Source: Thermobifida fusca NBRC 14071 = JCM 3263
GTDB lineage: Bacteria; Actinomycetota; Actinomycetes; Streptosporangiales; Streptosporangiaceae
Assembly: GCF_001592045.1 (NCBI RefSeq)
Contig: NZ_BCWB01000047.1
Span: forward strand, 1 to 63,533
Direction: 5' to 3'
DNA length: 63,533 nucleotides
Below the pieces are notes generated by a model, which was given only the letters and a program-made list of their open reading frames with translations, searched no databases and had not been told where the DNA came from. This document shows positions 1 through 7,869 of the stretch, piece by piece. Positions within the stretch are counted from its first letter, which is position 1. The number at the start of each line of letters is the position of its first letter. The translations under genes and the position numbers were made by a program.

Positions 1-2
1 TC

Positions 3-425
3 CAAGAGGCGGCGTTCATGTGGCTGCGCTCCCAGCGCTGGTCAGGGGGCCCGCCGCACGATCTAGAAGCGGACCCCGAGGAGACCCGGATGGTCGACGG
101 TGGGCAGGAGCTGCTCGCCGACACCACGGTCATGCTGCCGTTGACACTGATGGTCCCGCACTGGAACTACGGCTTGCGGAGCAGCGCGGACGGCCTGGTG
201 ATGTGGCTGTCAGCCACGGATTCGCCCTCCTGGGCGCGCGTCTACCCAGACCGCGTCGAGCAGGGCGGCCCTCGCAGGCTGTGGGAGGAACTCGAGCAGG
301 CCCACGCCTGGTGGGTCCAGCGCGGCCGCCCGGAAGTGTCAGAGTTCGGGCTGACGGTGGGACCGCAGGGCCATGTGGTGTGGCTCGAATCCCCCGACGG
401 CCCCTCATGGCAGCACGTAGTCTGA
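3..425 (+). CDS. Methyltransferase-like protein, C-terminal part (5' truncated by window edge)
   Basis: The frame is open from the left edge, so the gene begins outside the window and 140 residues are visible. The visible part has LWEELEQAHAWW, then FGLTV and VVWLESPDGPSW close to the stop. From memory this tail resembles the C-terminal extension of actinobacterial protein-L-isoaspartate O-methyltransferase-like proteins, where a GRP-FGLTV-VWLDSPDGPSW pattern follows the SAM domain. The SAM-binding part is not in view, so the catalytic activity cannot be judged. It converges on nrdB across a perfect 36-bp palindrome that probably ends both transcripts. Family assignment is inference from the tail alone. 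Confidence 0.5.
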   Translation, partial: QEAAFMWLRSQRWSGGPPHDLEADPEETRMVDGGQELLADTTVMLPLTLMVPHWNYGLRSSADGLVMWLSATDSPSWARVYPDRVEQGGPRRLWEELEQAHAWWVQRGRPEVSEFGLTVGPQGHVVWLESPDGPSWQHVV

Positions 426-468
426 CCTCCGCGAAGACAGCGGGACTGCCGCGGCCTGCCCCGGCAGC

Positions 469-504
469 GCAGGGATTCTCCCCTCGCGAGGGGAGAATCC
501 CTGC
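469..504. terminator. Bidirectional terminator, perfect 36-bp palindrome
   Basis: An 18-base arm beginning GCAGGGATTCTCC is followed directly by its exact reverse complement, with no spacer. It lies between two convergent genes, the methyltransferase tail and nrdB. There is no T-tract, as is common in high-GC actinomycetes. It could serve both strands. Confidence 0.75.
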
Positions 505-515
505 CAAGCGCTACG

Positions 516-1580
516 TCAGTCCCAGGAAAGACCGCTCCCCGTCTGGTATTCGATGACCCGCGTCTCGAAGAAGTTCTTCTCCTTCTTCAGGTCCATCATT
601 TCCGACATCCAGGGGAAGGGGTTTTCCGTCTCTCCGAAAATCGGTGCCAGCCCGAGCTGCTCGGCGCGGCGGTCGGTGATGAACCGCATGTACTGTTCGC
701 AGAGCTTGGCGTTGAGGCCGAGGATGCCGCGCGGCATGGTCTCGCGCCCGTAAGCGGCTTCAAGCTCGCACGCCTCGATGAGCATGGTCCGCACCTCGTC
801 TTGGAACTCCTCGGTCCACAGGTGCGGGTTTTCGATCTTGATCTGGTTGATGACGTCGATGCCGAAGTTCAGGTGGATGCTTTCGTCGCGCAGGATGTAC
901 TGGTACTGCTCGGCGATCCCCACCATCTTGTTGCGCCGCCCCAGCGACAGGATCTGCGCGAACCCGGTGTAGAACCACATCCCTTCGAGCACGACGTAGA
1001 ACGCGACAAGGTCCCGCAGGAACGCCTGGTCGGCTTCTGGGGTGCCGGTCGTGAAGTTCGGGTTCTCCAGGTTGCGGGTGTAGCGCAGCGCCCACGCGTC
1101 CTTCGCGGTGATCGACGGCACCTCCCGGTACATGTTGAACAGCTCGCCCTCGTCCAAGCCGAGGCTTTCGCAGATGTACTGGAAGGTGTGCGTGTGCACG
1201 GCCTCCTCGAACGCCTGCCGCAGCAGGTACTGCCGGCATTCCGGGTTGGTCAGGTGCCGGTAGACCGCGAGCACGATGTTGTTCGCTACCAGAGACTCCG
1301 CGGTGGCGAAGAAACCGAGGTTGCGTTTGACCATCAGCCGCTCGTCCTCGGTGAGCCCGTCCTTGGACTTCCACAGGGCGATGTCGGCCTGCATGCTGAC
1401 CTCGGTCGGCATCCAGTGGTTGTTGCAGGCAGCCAAGTACTTTTCCCACGCCCAGCGGTATTTGAGTGGCAGCAGCTGGTTGACGTCGGCGCGAGAGTTG
1501 ATCATCCGCTTGTCTTCGACGTCGACGCGGGCAGCTCCGCTCTGGATTTCGCCAAGACCGGTGGTGTTGACGGTGGTCAT
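516..1580 (-). CDS. nrdB: Ribonucleotide reductase small subunit, class Ic-like (Phe at the radical position)
   Basis: Small (R2) subunit of aerobic class I ribonucleotide reductase, 354 aa. It houses the dinuclear metal cofactor that starts radical chemistry in the large subunit during reduction of ribonucleotides to deoxyribonucleotides. Candidate metal ligands are E95, E126 and H129 (EEAVH), E199, E233 and H236 (RDESIH). In class Ia enzymes the first ligand is Asp and a Tyr lies four residues after the first His. Here the first ligand is Glu (E95) and the radical position is Phe (F133, in HTHTFQY). The spacing of all these residues matches Chlamydia trachomatis R2 (E89, E120, H123, F127), the prototype Mn/Fe class Ic enzyme. 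A C-terminal Tyr (Y345) is present for radical transfer. It sits 69 bp after nrdA, presumably in the same operon. The start has an AAAGG-type ribosome binding site. Confidence 0.93.
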   Translation of the reverse strand: MTTVNTTGLGEIQSGAARVDVEDKRMINSRADVNQLLPLKYRWAWEKYLAACNNHWMPTEVSMQADIALWKSKDGLTEDERLMVKRNLGFFATAESLVANNIVLAVYRHLTNPECRQYLLRQAFEEAVHTHTFQYICESLGLDEGELFNMYREVPSITAKDAWALRYTRNLENPNFTTGTPEADQAFLRDLVAFYVVLEGMWFYTGFAQILSLGRRNKMVGIAEQYQYILRDESIHLNFGIDVINQIKIENPHLWTEEFQDEVRTMLIEACELEAAYGRETMPRGILGLNAKLCEQYMRFITDRRAEQLGLAPIFGETENPFPWMSEMMDLKKEKNFFETRVIEYQTGSGLSWD

Positions 1581-1649
1581 GAATTCCTTTCCCTGTGTGG
1601 TGGGCGAGGTCGCGCCCGCTCTCGCGGACGCGACCGGAAAAGAGGGCGG

Positions 1650-4166
1650 CTACTGGCAGGCTTCGCACTCGGGGTCGTCCACCGCGCAGAACGCGGCAGC
1701 CTCGGCGGTGAGGTCCGGAGCCGGTCCGGCGGCGGACCGCGGCGGTGCAGCCGCCGGGCGTGGGGCAGGGGTCGGCGAAGGGCTGGGAGCGGAGACCGCC
1801 ACCGGGGTGACCGCGTTGAGCCTGCCGTCCGTGCCCCGCAGCGTGCTCTTCTCCACGTGCGTCGCCCCCTGCGACCGCAGGTAGTAGGTGGTCTTCAAGC
1901 CTTTGCGCCAGGCCCGCCGGTACAGCTCGTCGAGCTTGCGGCCGCTCGGCTCAGCCATGTAGAGGTTCAACGACTGCGCCTGGTCGATCCACTTCTGCCG
2001 CCGGGATGCGGCGTCGACCAGCCAGATCGGGTCGATTTCGAAAGCGGTGGCGTACAGGTTCTTCAAGTCCTCGGGCACCCGGTCGATCGGGCCGAGGCTG
2101 CCGTCGTGGAGCTTCAACGCCGTCACCATCTCCTCGTCCCACAGGCCGCGCTCTTTCAGGTCGCGCACCAGGGAAGGGTTGACGACGGTGAAGTCGCCGG
2201 ACATGTTCGCTTTGACGTAGAGGTTGCGGTAGAGCGGCTCGATCGACGGGTTGACTCCGACGATGTTGGCGATGGTGGCGGTGGGCGCGATCGCCATCAC
2301 GTTGGAGTTGCGCATCCCCGTGGTGCGCACCTTCTCCCGCAGCGTGTCCCAGTCCAGCCGCTGGGTGCGGTCCACATCCAGGTCGCCGCGGCGCGCCTCA
2401 GCGAGCAGCTCCAGCGAGTCGATCGGCAGGATGCCTCTGCTCCACAACGACCCTTCAAACGAGGAGTAGCTGCCGCGTTCCGCCGCCAGGTCCGCGGACG
2501 CTTCGATGGCGTAGTAGCTGAGCAGCTCCATGCTCTCATCCGCGAACTCCACGGCCTCGGGGGAGGCGACGGGCAGCCGCAGCGTGAACAGCGCGTCCTG
2601 GTAGCCCATCAGCCCCAGGCCGATCGGGCGGTGCCGCATGTTGGCGCGTTCCGCCTCGGGGATGGTGTACAGGTTCACGTCGATGACGTTGTCGAGCATG
2701 CGCACCGCGGTGCGCACGGTGCGGCGCAGCCGTTCCGCGTCCAACCCGTCGGGGCCGACGTGGTTGGCCAGGTTCACCGAGCCCAAGTTGCAGACAGCGA
2801 CCTCGTCGAGGCTGGTGTTGAGGGTGATCTCGGTGCACAGGTTGGACGAGTGGACGACCCCGGCGTGCTGCTGCGGGGACCGCAGGTTGCACGGGTCTTT
2901 GAAGGTGATCCACGGGTGCCCGGTCTCGAACAGCATGGTGAGCATGCGCCGCCACAAGTCCACGGCGCGCACCCGGCGAAACACGCGGATCTCCCCTCGG
3001 TCCGCGGCACGCTCATAGGCGACGTAGGCGCGGGCGAAGTCCTCGCCGTAGCGGTCGTGCAGGTCCGGCACTTCGTCGGGGGAGAACAGGGTCCACTGGG
3101 CGTCGCTCTCCACCCGTTCGAGGAACAGGTCGGGCACCCAGTTGGCGGTGTTCATGTCGTGGGTGCGGCGGCGCTCGTCACCGGTGTTCTTCCGCAGGTC
3201 GAGGAATTCCTCGATGTCGATGTGCCAGGTCTCCAGGTAGGCGCAGACCGCTCCTTTGCGTTTGCCGCCCTGGTTCACCGCCACCGCTGTGTCGTTGGCG
3301 ATCTTGAGGAACGGGACGACGCCCTGGCTTTTGCCGTTGGTGCCTTTGATGTGGGCGCCTAGGCCGCGCACCGGGGTCCAGTCGTTGCCGAGACCGCCCG
3401 AGTACTTGGACAGCAGGGCGTTGTTGCTGATGGCGCGGAAGATCTCCGCGAGGTCGTCGCCGACAGTGGTGAGGAAGCAGGAGGAGAGCTGCGGACGCCG
3501 GGTGCCTGCGTTGAACAGGGTGGGCGTGGAGCACATGAAGTCGAACGACGACAGCAGTTCATAGAACTCGATGGCCCGCGCGTTCCGGTCGTCTTCGTGG
3601 AGCGCCACGCCCATAGCGACCCGCATGAGGAACGCCTGCGGCAGTTCGTAGCGGGTGCCTTCGTGGTGCAGGAAGTAGCGGTCGTAGAGGGTCTGCAGGC
3701 CCAGGTAGGTGAAGTTCAGGTCGCGTTCGGGGCGGAGCGCGGCACCGAGCCGGTCCAGGTCGAAGTCGGCGAGCTCGGGCGTGAGGTGCTCCAGTTCGAT
3801 ACCGCGCGTGATGAAGGCGCGCAGGTATTCGGGGTAGCGCCGAGCCATGTCGGCGTGGGTGGCCTCATCCGGGTGTCCGCTGAGGAACGTCAGGGCTTCC
3901 CGGCGCAGCTTGTCCAACAGGAGCCGGGCGCTGACATAGGAGTAGTCGGGGTCGGTTTCAACGAACGTGCGCGCCGCCATGATCAGGGCGAGTTCAAGCT
4001 CAGCGGGGGTGATACCCGGGTAGAACCCGCGCGTGGCTTCCGCGATCACCGTCTCTGCTGACGCGCCGGGCAGCCCTTGGCACGCCTCGGCTACCACCTT
4101 TCTGATCCGCTCCATGGGGATGCTGGCCGGGATTGCGGCGGAATCGACGTCCGTGTCGATGGTCAA
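1650..4166 (-). CDS. nrdA: Ribonucleoside-diphosphate reductase large subunit
   Basis: Catalytic (R1) subunit of class I ribonucleotide reductase, 838 aa; it reduces NDPs or NTPs in the cytosol together with the NrdB encoded just downstream. The N-terminal 100 residues resemble an ATP-cone-type regulatory region. The barrel carries [22 protein letters not shown] and SSNLCTEI (active-site Asn-x-Glu region with Cys), then [19 protein letters not shown] near residues 630-650. The C-terminus ends CEACQ, giving the redox pair C834/C837 that accepts electrons from thioredoxin or glutaredoxin. It is preceded by about 300 nt of leader and two NrdR-like palindromes. No class II (B12) nrdJ and no nrdR gene lie in view. 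Confidence 0.95.
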   Translation of the reverse strand: MTIDTDVDSAAIPASIPMERIRKVVAEACQGLPGASAETVIAEATRGFYPGITPAELELALIMAARTFVETDPDYSYVSARLLLDKLRREALTFLSGHPDEATHADMARRYPEYLRAFITRGIELEHLTPELADFDLDRLGAALRPERDLNFTYLGLQTLYDRYFLHHEGTRYELPQAFLMRVAMGVALHEDDRNARAIEFYELLSSFDFMCSTPTLFNAGTRRPQLSSCFLTTVGDDLAEIFRAISNNALLSKYSGGLGNDWTPVRGLGAHIKGTNGKSQGVVPFLKIANDTAVAVNQGGKRKGAVCAYLETWHIDIEEFLDLRKNTGDERRRTHDMNTANWVPDLFLERVESDAQWTLFSPDEVPDLHDRYGEDFARAYVAYERAADRGEIRVFRRVRAVDLWRRMLTMLFETGHPWITFKDPCNLRSPQQHAGVVHSSNLCTEITLNTSLDEVAVCNLGSVNLANHVGPDGLDAERLRRTVRTAVRMLDNVIDVNLYTIPEAERANMRHRPIGLGLMGYQDALFTLRLPVASPEAVEFADESMELLSYYAIEASADLAAERGSYSSFEGSLWSRGILPIDSLELLAEARRGDLDVDRTQRLDWDTLREKVRTTGMRNSNVMAIAPTATIANIVGVNPSIEPLYRNLYVKANMSGDFTVVNPSLVRDLKERGLWDEEMVTALKLHDGSLGPIDRVPEDLKNLYATAFEIDPIWLVDAASRRQKWIDQAQSLNLYMAEPSGRKLDELYRRAWRKGLKTTYYLRSQGATHVEKSTLRGTDGRLNAVTPVAVSAPSPSPTPAPRPAAAPPRSAAGPAPDLTAEAAAFCAVDDPECEACQ

Positions 4167-4465
4167 GGCGGCTCCAACCTGCTAGGTGACAACCGGTCGG
4201 GGTGGGAAAACCGCGCACGCCAACAGAACGCAGGGCATGCGACTGTCGGGATGCTGCTGCGCGACGGTTTCCGCGCCCCTGGATGGGCGTGGGCGCATAC
4301 CGACGGCGGACCGGGACGTAGTGCTCCCCGGGGCGTGGGGGTGTGGTGCTGACGTGGTCCTGGCAGGGGCTTTCTGCCCACAACTTTGGCAGCCCAAAAC
4401 ACACCGTTCCCCCGCTGCCGCGGCCATGGATTTCCGCGGCGAACCGTCGGCGGGGCATGACTTTA

Positions 4466-4517
4466 CACCACATCATCTAGTGGTGGTTGTCCATTCTAGC
4501 CACAACATGATGGTGTG
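4466..4517. promoter_or_regulatory. Paired NrdR-like operator boxes upstream of nrdA
   Basis: Two imperfect palindromes lie side by side. The first, 4466-4485, has CACCAC and GTGGTG arms around an 8-bp centre. The second, 4501-4517, is CACAACATGATGGTGTG. Their centres are about 33 bp apart, close to three helical turns. NrdR binds tandem ACAC-like/GTGT-like boxes with this kind of spacing upstream of nrd operons, so these are the natural candidates. They lie about 300 bp before the nrdA start, which implies a long leader or a second promoter nearer the gene. Confidence 0.55.
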
Positions 4518-5060
4518 TTGTGGGGTTGGCGGCCGTAGAATGCCCTCGGCAGGCCGGGGTGTTTCCCGGTGATCGTGCTGACCAGAGCCGGTGTGTGCGC
4601 TCGCCTGGCAGGGCTGGGCGGTCCCGCTTGGCAGTGCGGCGTCGTGTTCTTCACACCGCGCCGCCCAGGCCCGGCCGTCGAGCCCGCTGGGCCCGGGCGG
4701 CAGGAGGACAGGAGGGGCAGGAGGATCCGGATGGCGGGACAGAACCGTGCGGCGTGTCAGGAGGCGGTCCGAGCCCCTGGCGGACTGCAGGCCGCGTCGG
4801 GCTTTCCGGCTGCGTCCGCTGCCGGAGACTCCGGTCGGTTATCCGCGTGGCGGACGGGGACAAAGAGAAAAAATTTGTGATGAGGGAACCACAGCGGCGG
4901 TCCAGGACTCACAAAGAACGGAACCGTACAACTGGTTGGTGGTTGTCCCGCACGGTTTGTAGTCAATCTGTGATTATCTGTGAGATTGCTGCTCTCGGTG
5001 CTCAATGTTTCCCGGTGGGGCACCACCGTCGGAAGAGATCACCAGGGAGATGGACAGTTC
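4518..5060. other. Intergenic region between nrdA operators and the band-7 lipoprotein gene
   Basis: I see no convincing gene. Short open frames here (for example 4569-4880) have unusual composition and no family signature. The part nearest the lipoprotein gene, about 4860-4990, is AT-richer and probably holds its promoter. It contains the near-repeat CTGTGATTATCTGTGA at about 4969-4984. No riboswitch could be recognised. Confidence 0.4.
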
Positions 5061-5936
5061 GTGAAAACCCCCCGCATTGCTGCCGCAGCCCTGCTCGTCC
5101 TCGGACTCACCGCTTGCTCGGTGTCGACCGGACCGGACCAGATCGGATTGGAGTACGACGCCGGTCCGTTCTCCTCCACCACGTTCGACAACTGCATCGG
5201 CCCGGGGCAGCGCGAGTACTACGGGCCGGGTGACCTGGTCTACATCTACCCGGGAGGCCAGCGCACGCTCACCTTCAGCTCTGCGGAGCACGCGGAGATG
5301 TCCCAGGCTGTGGTGGTGTCCAACGACGACCTGGAGCTGACGGTCGAGGGAGTGGTCACCTTCACCCTCAACCCGACCTGCGAGGTCCTGCGCGAATGGC
5401 ATGAGCGCATCGGCCTGAAGTACGAGGCCGACACCCCGGAAGGGTGGGTGGAGATGCTGGTCACCTACATCGGCCAGCCGCTCAACCGTGCCCTCGACGA
5501 CGCCACGAAAGAGTACTCCTGGCGCGACCTCTACACCTCGGCGGAAGCGAAAGCCGAGTGGGAGCAGAAGGTCGGGGAGCTGCTCTCGGTCTACATCGCG
5601 GAGCAGAGCGGCGGCGGTGACTTCTTCTGCGCCCCCAACTACACGGGGGCGGAAGACCAGGAATGCGGCACCCCGCAGTTGACGATCCAGCAGCCGATTC
5701 CGCCGGAAGACGTGCGTCAAGCCCTTACCCGGGCGCAGACGGCGATTGAGGAGACCGCTGCCCAAGAGGAGGAGAACAAGCGGGTCGAAATGGAGCTGGA
5801 AGCGATCAAGCAGCTCGTCGACGTGCTCGGCCCCGAGGGCTACATCCTCTACGAGGCGTTGAAGGACGGGAAGATCGAAGTGGTGCCCGTGCCGCAGGGA
5901 GGCGCGGTCAACATCACTCCGCGTCGCGGAGAGTGA
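5061..5936 (+). CDS. Lipoprotein with SPFH/band-7-like domain
   Basis: A 291-aa predicted lipoprotein. GTG at 5061 is chosen because an AGGGAGA ribosome binding site lies upstream and the reading then begins with a short signal peptide ending in the lipobox LTAC, with the lipidated Cys near residue 20. The middle (about 60-190) has the character of a band-7/stomatin-type domain: a beta-rich segment, then FTLNPTCEVLREWHERIG and a helix with YIGQPLNRALDDATKEYSWRD. A charged coiled-coil segment (EETAAQEEENKRVEMELEAI) follows. Band-7 proteins scaffold membrane complexes; this one would act outside the cell membrane. Its partner is unknown and no neighbour is obviously in its operon. Confidence 0.65.
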   Translation: MKTPRIAAAALLVLGLTACSVSTGPDQIGLEYDAGPFSSTTFDNCIGPGQREYYGPGDLVYIYPGGQRTLTFSSAEHAEMSQAVVVSNDDLELTVEGVVTFTLNPTCEVLREWHERIGLKYEADTPEGWVEMLVTYIGQPLNRALDDATKEYSWRDLYTSAEAKAEWEQKVGELLSVYIAEQSGGGDFFCAPNYTGAEDQECGTPQLTIQQPIPPEDVRQALTRAQTAIEETAAQEEENKRVEMELEAIKQLVDVLGPEGYILYEALKDGKIEVVPVPQGGAVNITPRRGE

Positions 5937-6155
5937 CCGTTTCCGTGCGGGTTCCCCGGTCAGCGAGGAAAACGCGGGCGAGACAGGGGTTGATCGGGGG
6001 CCCGCAGTCGACCACTATGTGACGTAGATTACTTTTCTCTCGGTGAGTGGTGTCTGCCTGCGGTGATGGCAGCCGCGGTGTCGGACTACGCGGGTCCTCC
6101 CCGATGCCGCGGTCGTCCACTCCACGGCGAATGCCGATGTGGCGGTCGGTTGAAA

Positions 6156-6200
6156 GCGGGCCAGGACGGACGGGGCAAGCCTCCGCACGTCCTGGCCCGC
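6156..6200 (+). terminator. Terminator hairpin after the lipoprotein gene
   Basis: A perfect 13-bp inverted repeat with arms GCGGGCCAGGACG (6156-6168) and CGTCCTGGCCCGC (6188-6200) and a 19-nt loop. It lies 220 bp after the lipoprotein stop, in the 349-bp gap before the next gene. I see no gene elsewhere in that gap. Confidence 0.55.
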
Positions 6201-6285
6201 ACCACTCTCCGCATTCCTCTCGCAACACCGCGAACGGGGCGCCGGGTATGGCGGTCAAGCGGGAAATACCGGTAGAACGGTCGAT

Positions 6286-6858
6286 ATGAGCCCCACGAAC
6301 ACGCTCCCTGTCGTCTGGTCCCGGCTTGACGTCGCCGAGGGGCTCTGTGTTGGCACCCTGATCACCGAACGGTGCGGATTCCGGCTGGAAGCCGGCGAAG
6401 TCGTCGCGGGCGCCCGGGAACGCTACTCGTGCCGGTTCAGTGTCTCCACCGACCTGGCATGGCACACGCGCACCGCCCGGGTAGACGTCATCGACGCGCA
6501 AGGAGCACGCGTCCTCGAACTGGTGAACCGCTCCGGACAGTGGACGGTCAACGGTGAGGCAGCCCCCGAACTGGACGGCTGCGTCGACGTCGACGTGGCT
6601 GCCGCACCGCTCACCAACACGCTTCCCATCCGCCGCCTGGGCCTGGCCCCCGGAGAACACCGCGACATCCACGTCGCCTGGGTGGACGTGCCCACGTTGA
6701 AAGTGATCCGCATGCGGCAGCGCTACACGCGCCTCCCCTCCGCGGAAGGCCTGGACCGCTACCAGTACCGCGACTCCGGCTACGGGACCTTCGACCTGAC
6801 CGTGGACCGCAACGGGATCGTCGTCGACTACGAGCACCTGGTCCGCAGGATCGCCTGA
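6286..6858 (+). CDS. Putative glycolipid-binding protein (DUF1089-like)
   Basis: A 190-aa cytoplasmic protein with no signal peptide or membrane segment. The pattern WSRLDVAEGLCVG, then LNRSGQWTVNGE-like LVNRSGQWTVNGEAA, LDGCVDVDVAAAPLTNTLPIRRL and YRDSGYGTFDLTVDRNGIVVDYEHLVRR matches the family annotated as putative glycolipid-binding (DUF1089), whose biochemical role is poorly known. The length is normal for the family. It stands alone between a terminator and the next gene. Confidence 0.75.
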   Translation: MSPTNTLPVVWSRLDVAEGLCVGTLITERCGFRLEAGEVVAGARERYSCRFSVSTDLAWHTRTARVDVIDAQGARVLELVNRSGQWTVNGEAAPELDGCVDVDVAAAPLTNTLPIRRLGLAPGEHRDIHVAWVDVPTLKVIRMRQRYTRLPSAEGLDRYQYRDSGYGTFDLTVDRNGIVVDYEHLVRRIA

Positions 6859-7043
6859 CCGCTGTCCGCCCGGACCGCCCTCGGCCGCAGCCACCACCCG
6901 GCATCCGCTCCTACCCCTGGGACAGCAGCCGCCCCAGCCGTGCCACCCGGATACGGGGCCGTCCACGATAGGTCAATCCCCTGATGTGCGCGTGACCGCC
7001 GTGTGGTTGCCTGGAAAAGATTCCCCTCTGGAGGTGAGCAACG

Positions 7044-7811
7044 GTGAGGACACGACGGGATGACCATATCCGCTGGCTTCGCGTGGAAGGCGCACGGATG
7101 GCGGAGGCTGCCGCGGCGGCGGGCATGGACGCGAAGGTCCCCACCTGCCCTGACTGGCGGGTGCGCGACCTCCTCCAGCACACGGGCAAAGTCCACCGTT
7201 TCGCTGCGCTCGTGGTCAGCGAGCAACTACCCCAGCGCCCGCGGGGAGAACAATACGCGGCGCAGATCTGGAACTGGCCGGACAGCGACGACGAACTCCT
7301 CGACTGGTTCCGGGAAGGGCACGCGCGGCTCATCGACGTGCTGAAGAACGCGGACCCGGCCACCCAGTGCTGGACTTTTCACCCCGCACCCTCCCCAGTG
7401 GAGTTCTGGGCGCGCCGCCAAGCCCACGAAACCACCATCCACCGCATCGACGCTGAGACAGCGAACCGCGCCCCCACCCCCGTCTCCGCAGGGCTCGCTG
7501 CCGACGGGATCGACGAGATCCTCCGCAACTTCTTCACGTCCCGCAACCCGGTCGTCACCGCGGAACCGCCGCGGACTCTCGCCGTCCGCGCCGTAGACAC
7601 CGGGGACGCATGGCTGGCCACCATCGGACCAGAAGGAGTGTCGACCGTGCGCGGCTACGGCACAGCCGACTGCACGGTCACCGGTAACGCCAGCGACCTG
7701 TACGCCCTGCTGTGGAACCGGCGCGACCCCCACGGGCTCACCGTGGCGGGGGACGTCTCAGTGCTGGGCCTGTGGCGCAGCCAGGCACACGTGGTCTGGC
7801 CGTGGGAGTGA
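7044..7811 (+). CDS. Maleylpyruvate isomerase family mycothiol-dependent enzyme
   Basis: A 255-aa DinB-fold protein. The N-terminal half carries MAEAAAAAGMDAKVPTCPDW and VRDLLQHTGKVHRFA, the usual opening of this family. A conserved metal or thiol site region follows (WARRQAHETTIHRIDAE), then a C-terminal SCP2-like domain ending in LTVAGDVSVLGLW. Family members use mycothiol, the actinobacterial low-molecular-weight thiol, as cofactor. The substrate here is unknown. The GTG start at 7044 follows a good CTGGAGG ribosome binding site. It is convergent with the MMPL gene. Confidence 0.8.
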   Translation: MRTRRDDHIRWLRVEGARMAEAAAAAGMDAKVPTCPDWRVRDLLQHTGKVHRFAALVVSEQLPQRPRGEQYAAQIWNWPDSDDELLDWFREGHARLIDVLKNADPATQCWTFHPAPSPVEFWARRQAHETTIHRIDAETANRAPTPVSAGLAADGIDEILRNFFTSRNPVVTAEPPRTLAVRAVDTGDAWLATIGPEGVSTVRGYGTADCTVTGNASDLYALLWNRRDPHGLTVAGDVSVLGLWRSQAHVVWPWE

Positions 7812-7869
7812 CCCGTGGCCCCCACCAGTGGTGCGGACCACGGGCCCGGTACTCCGCTCGCTGCGGCGG

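Noticed and set aside
801-3362. Very long plus-strand frame opposite nrdA-nrdB (also 7828-10059 opposite MMPL and 37600-39873 opposite xfp)
   Set aside because: High-GC antisense shadows. The opposite strand encodes unmistakable conserved proteins, and the translations here are Arg/Gly/Val-rich without family signatures.
4167-4465. Possible cobalamin riboswitch in the nrdA leader
   Set aside because: Class I nrd operons of streptomycetes can have one, but I could not find a convincing B12 box or the flanking conserved helices. An Infernal scan with the cobalamin model would decide.
4569-4880. Short plus-strand frame between the nrdA operators and the lipoprotein gene
   Set aside because: No ribosome binding site, no family resemblance, and composition of translated non-coding GC-rich DNA.
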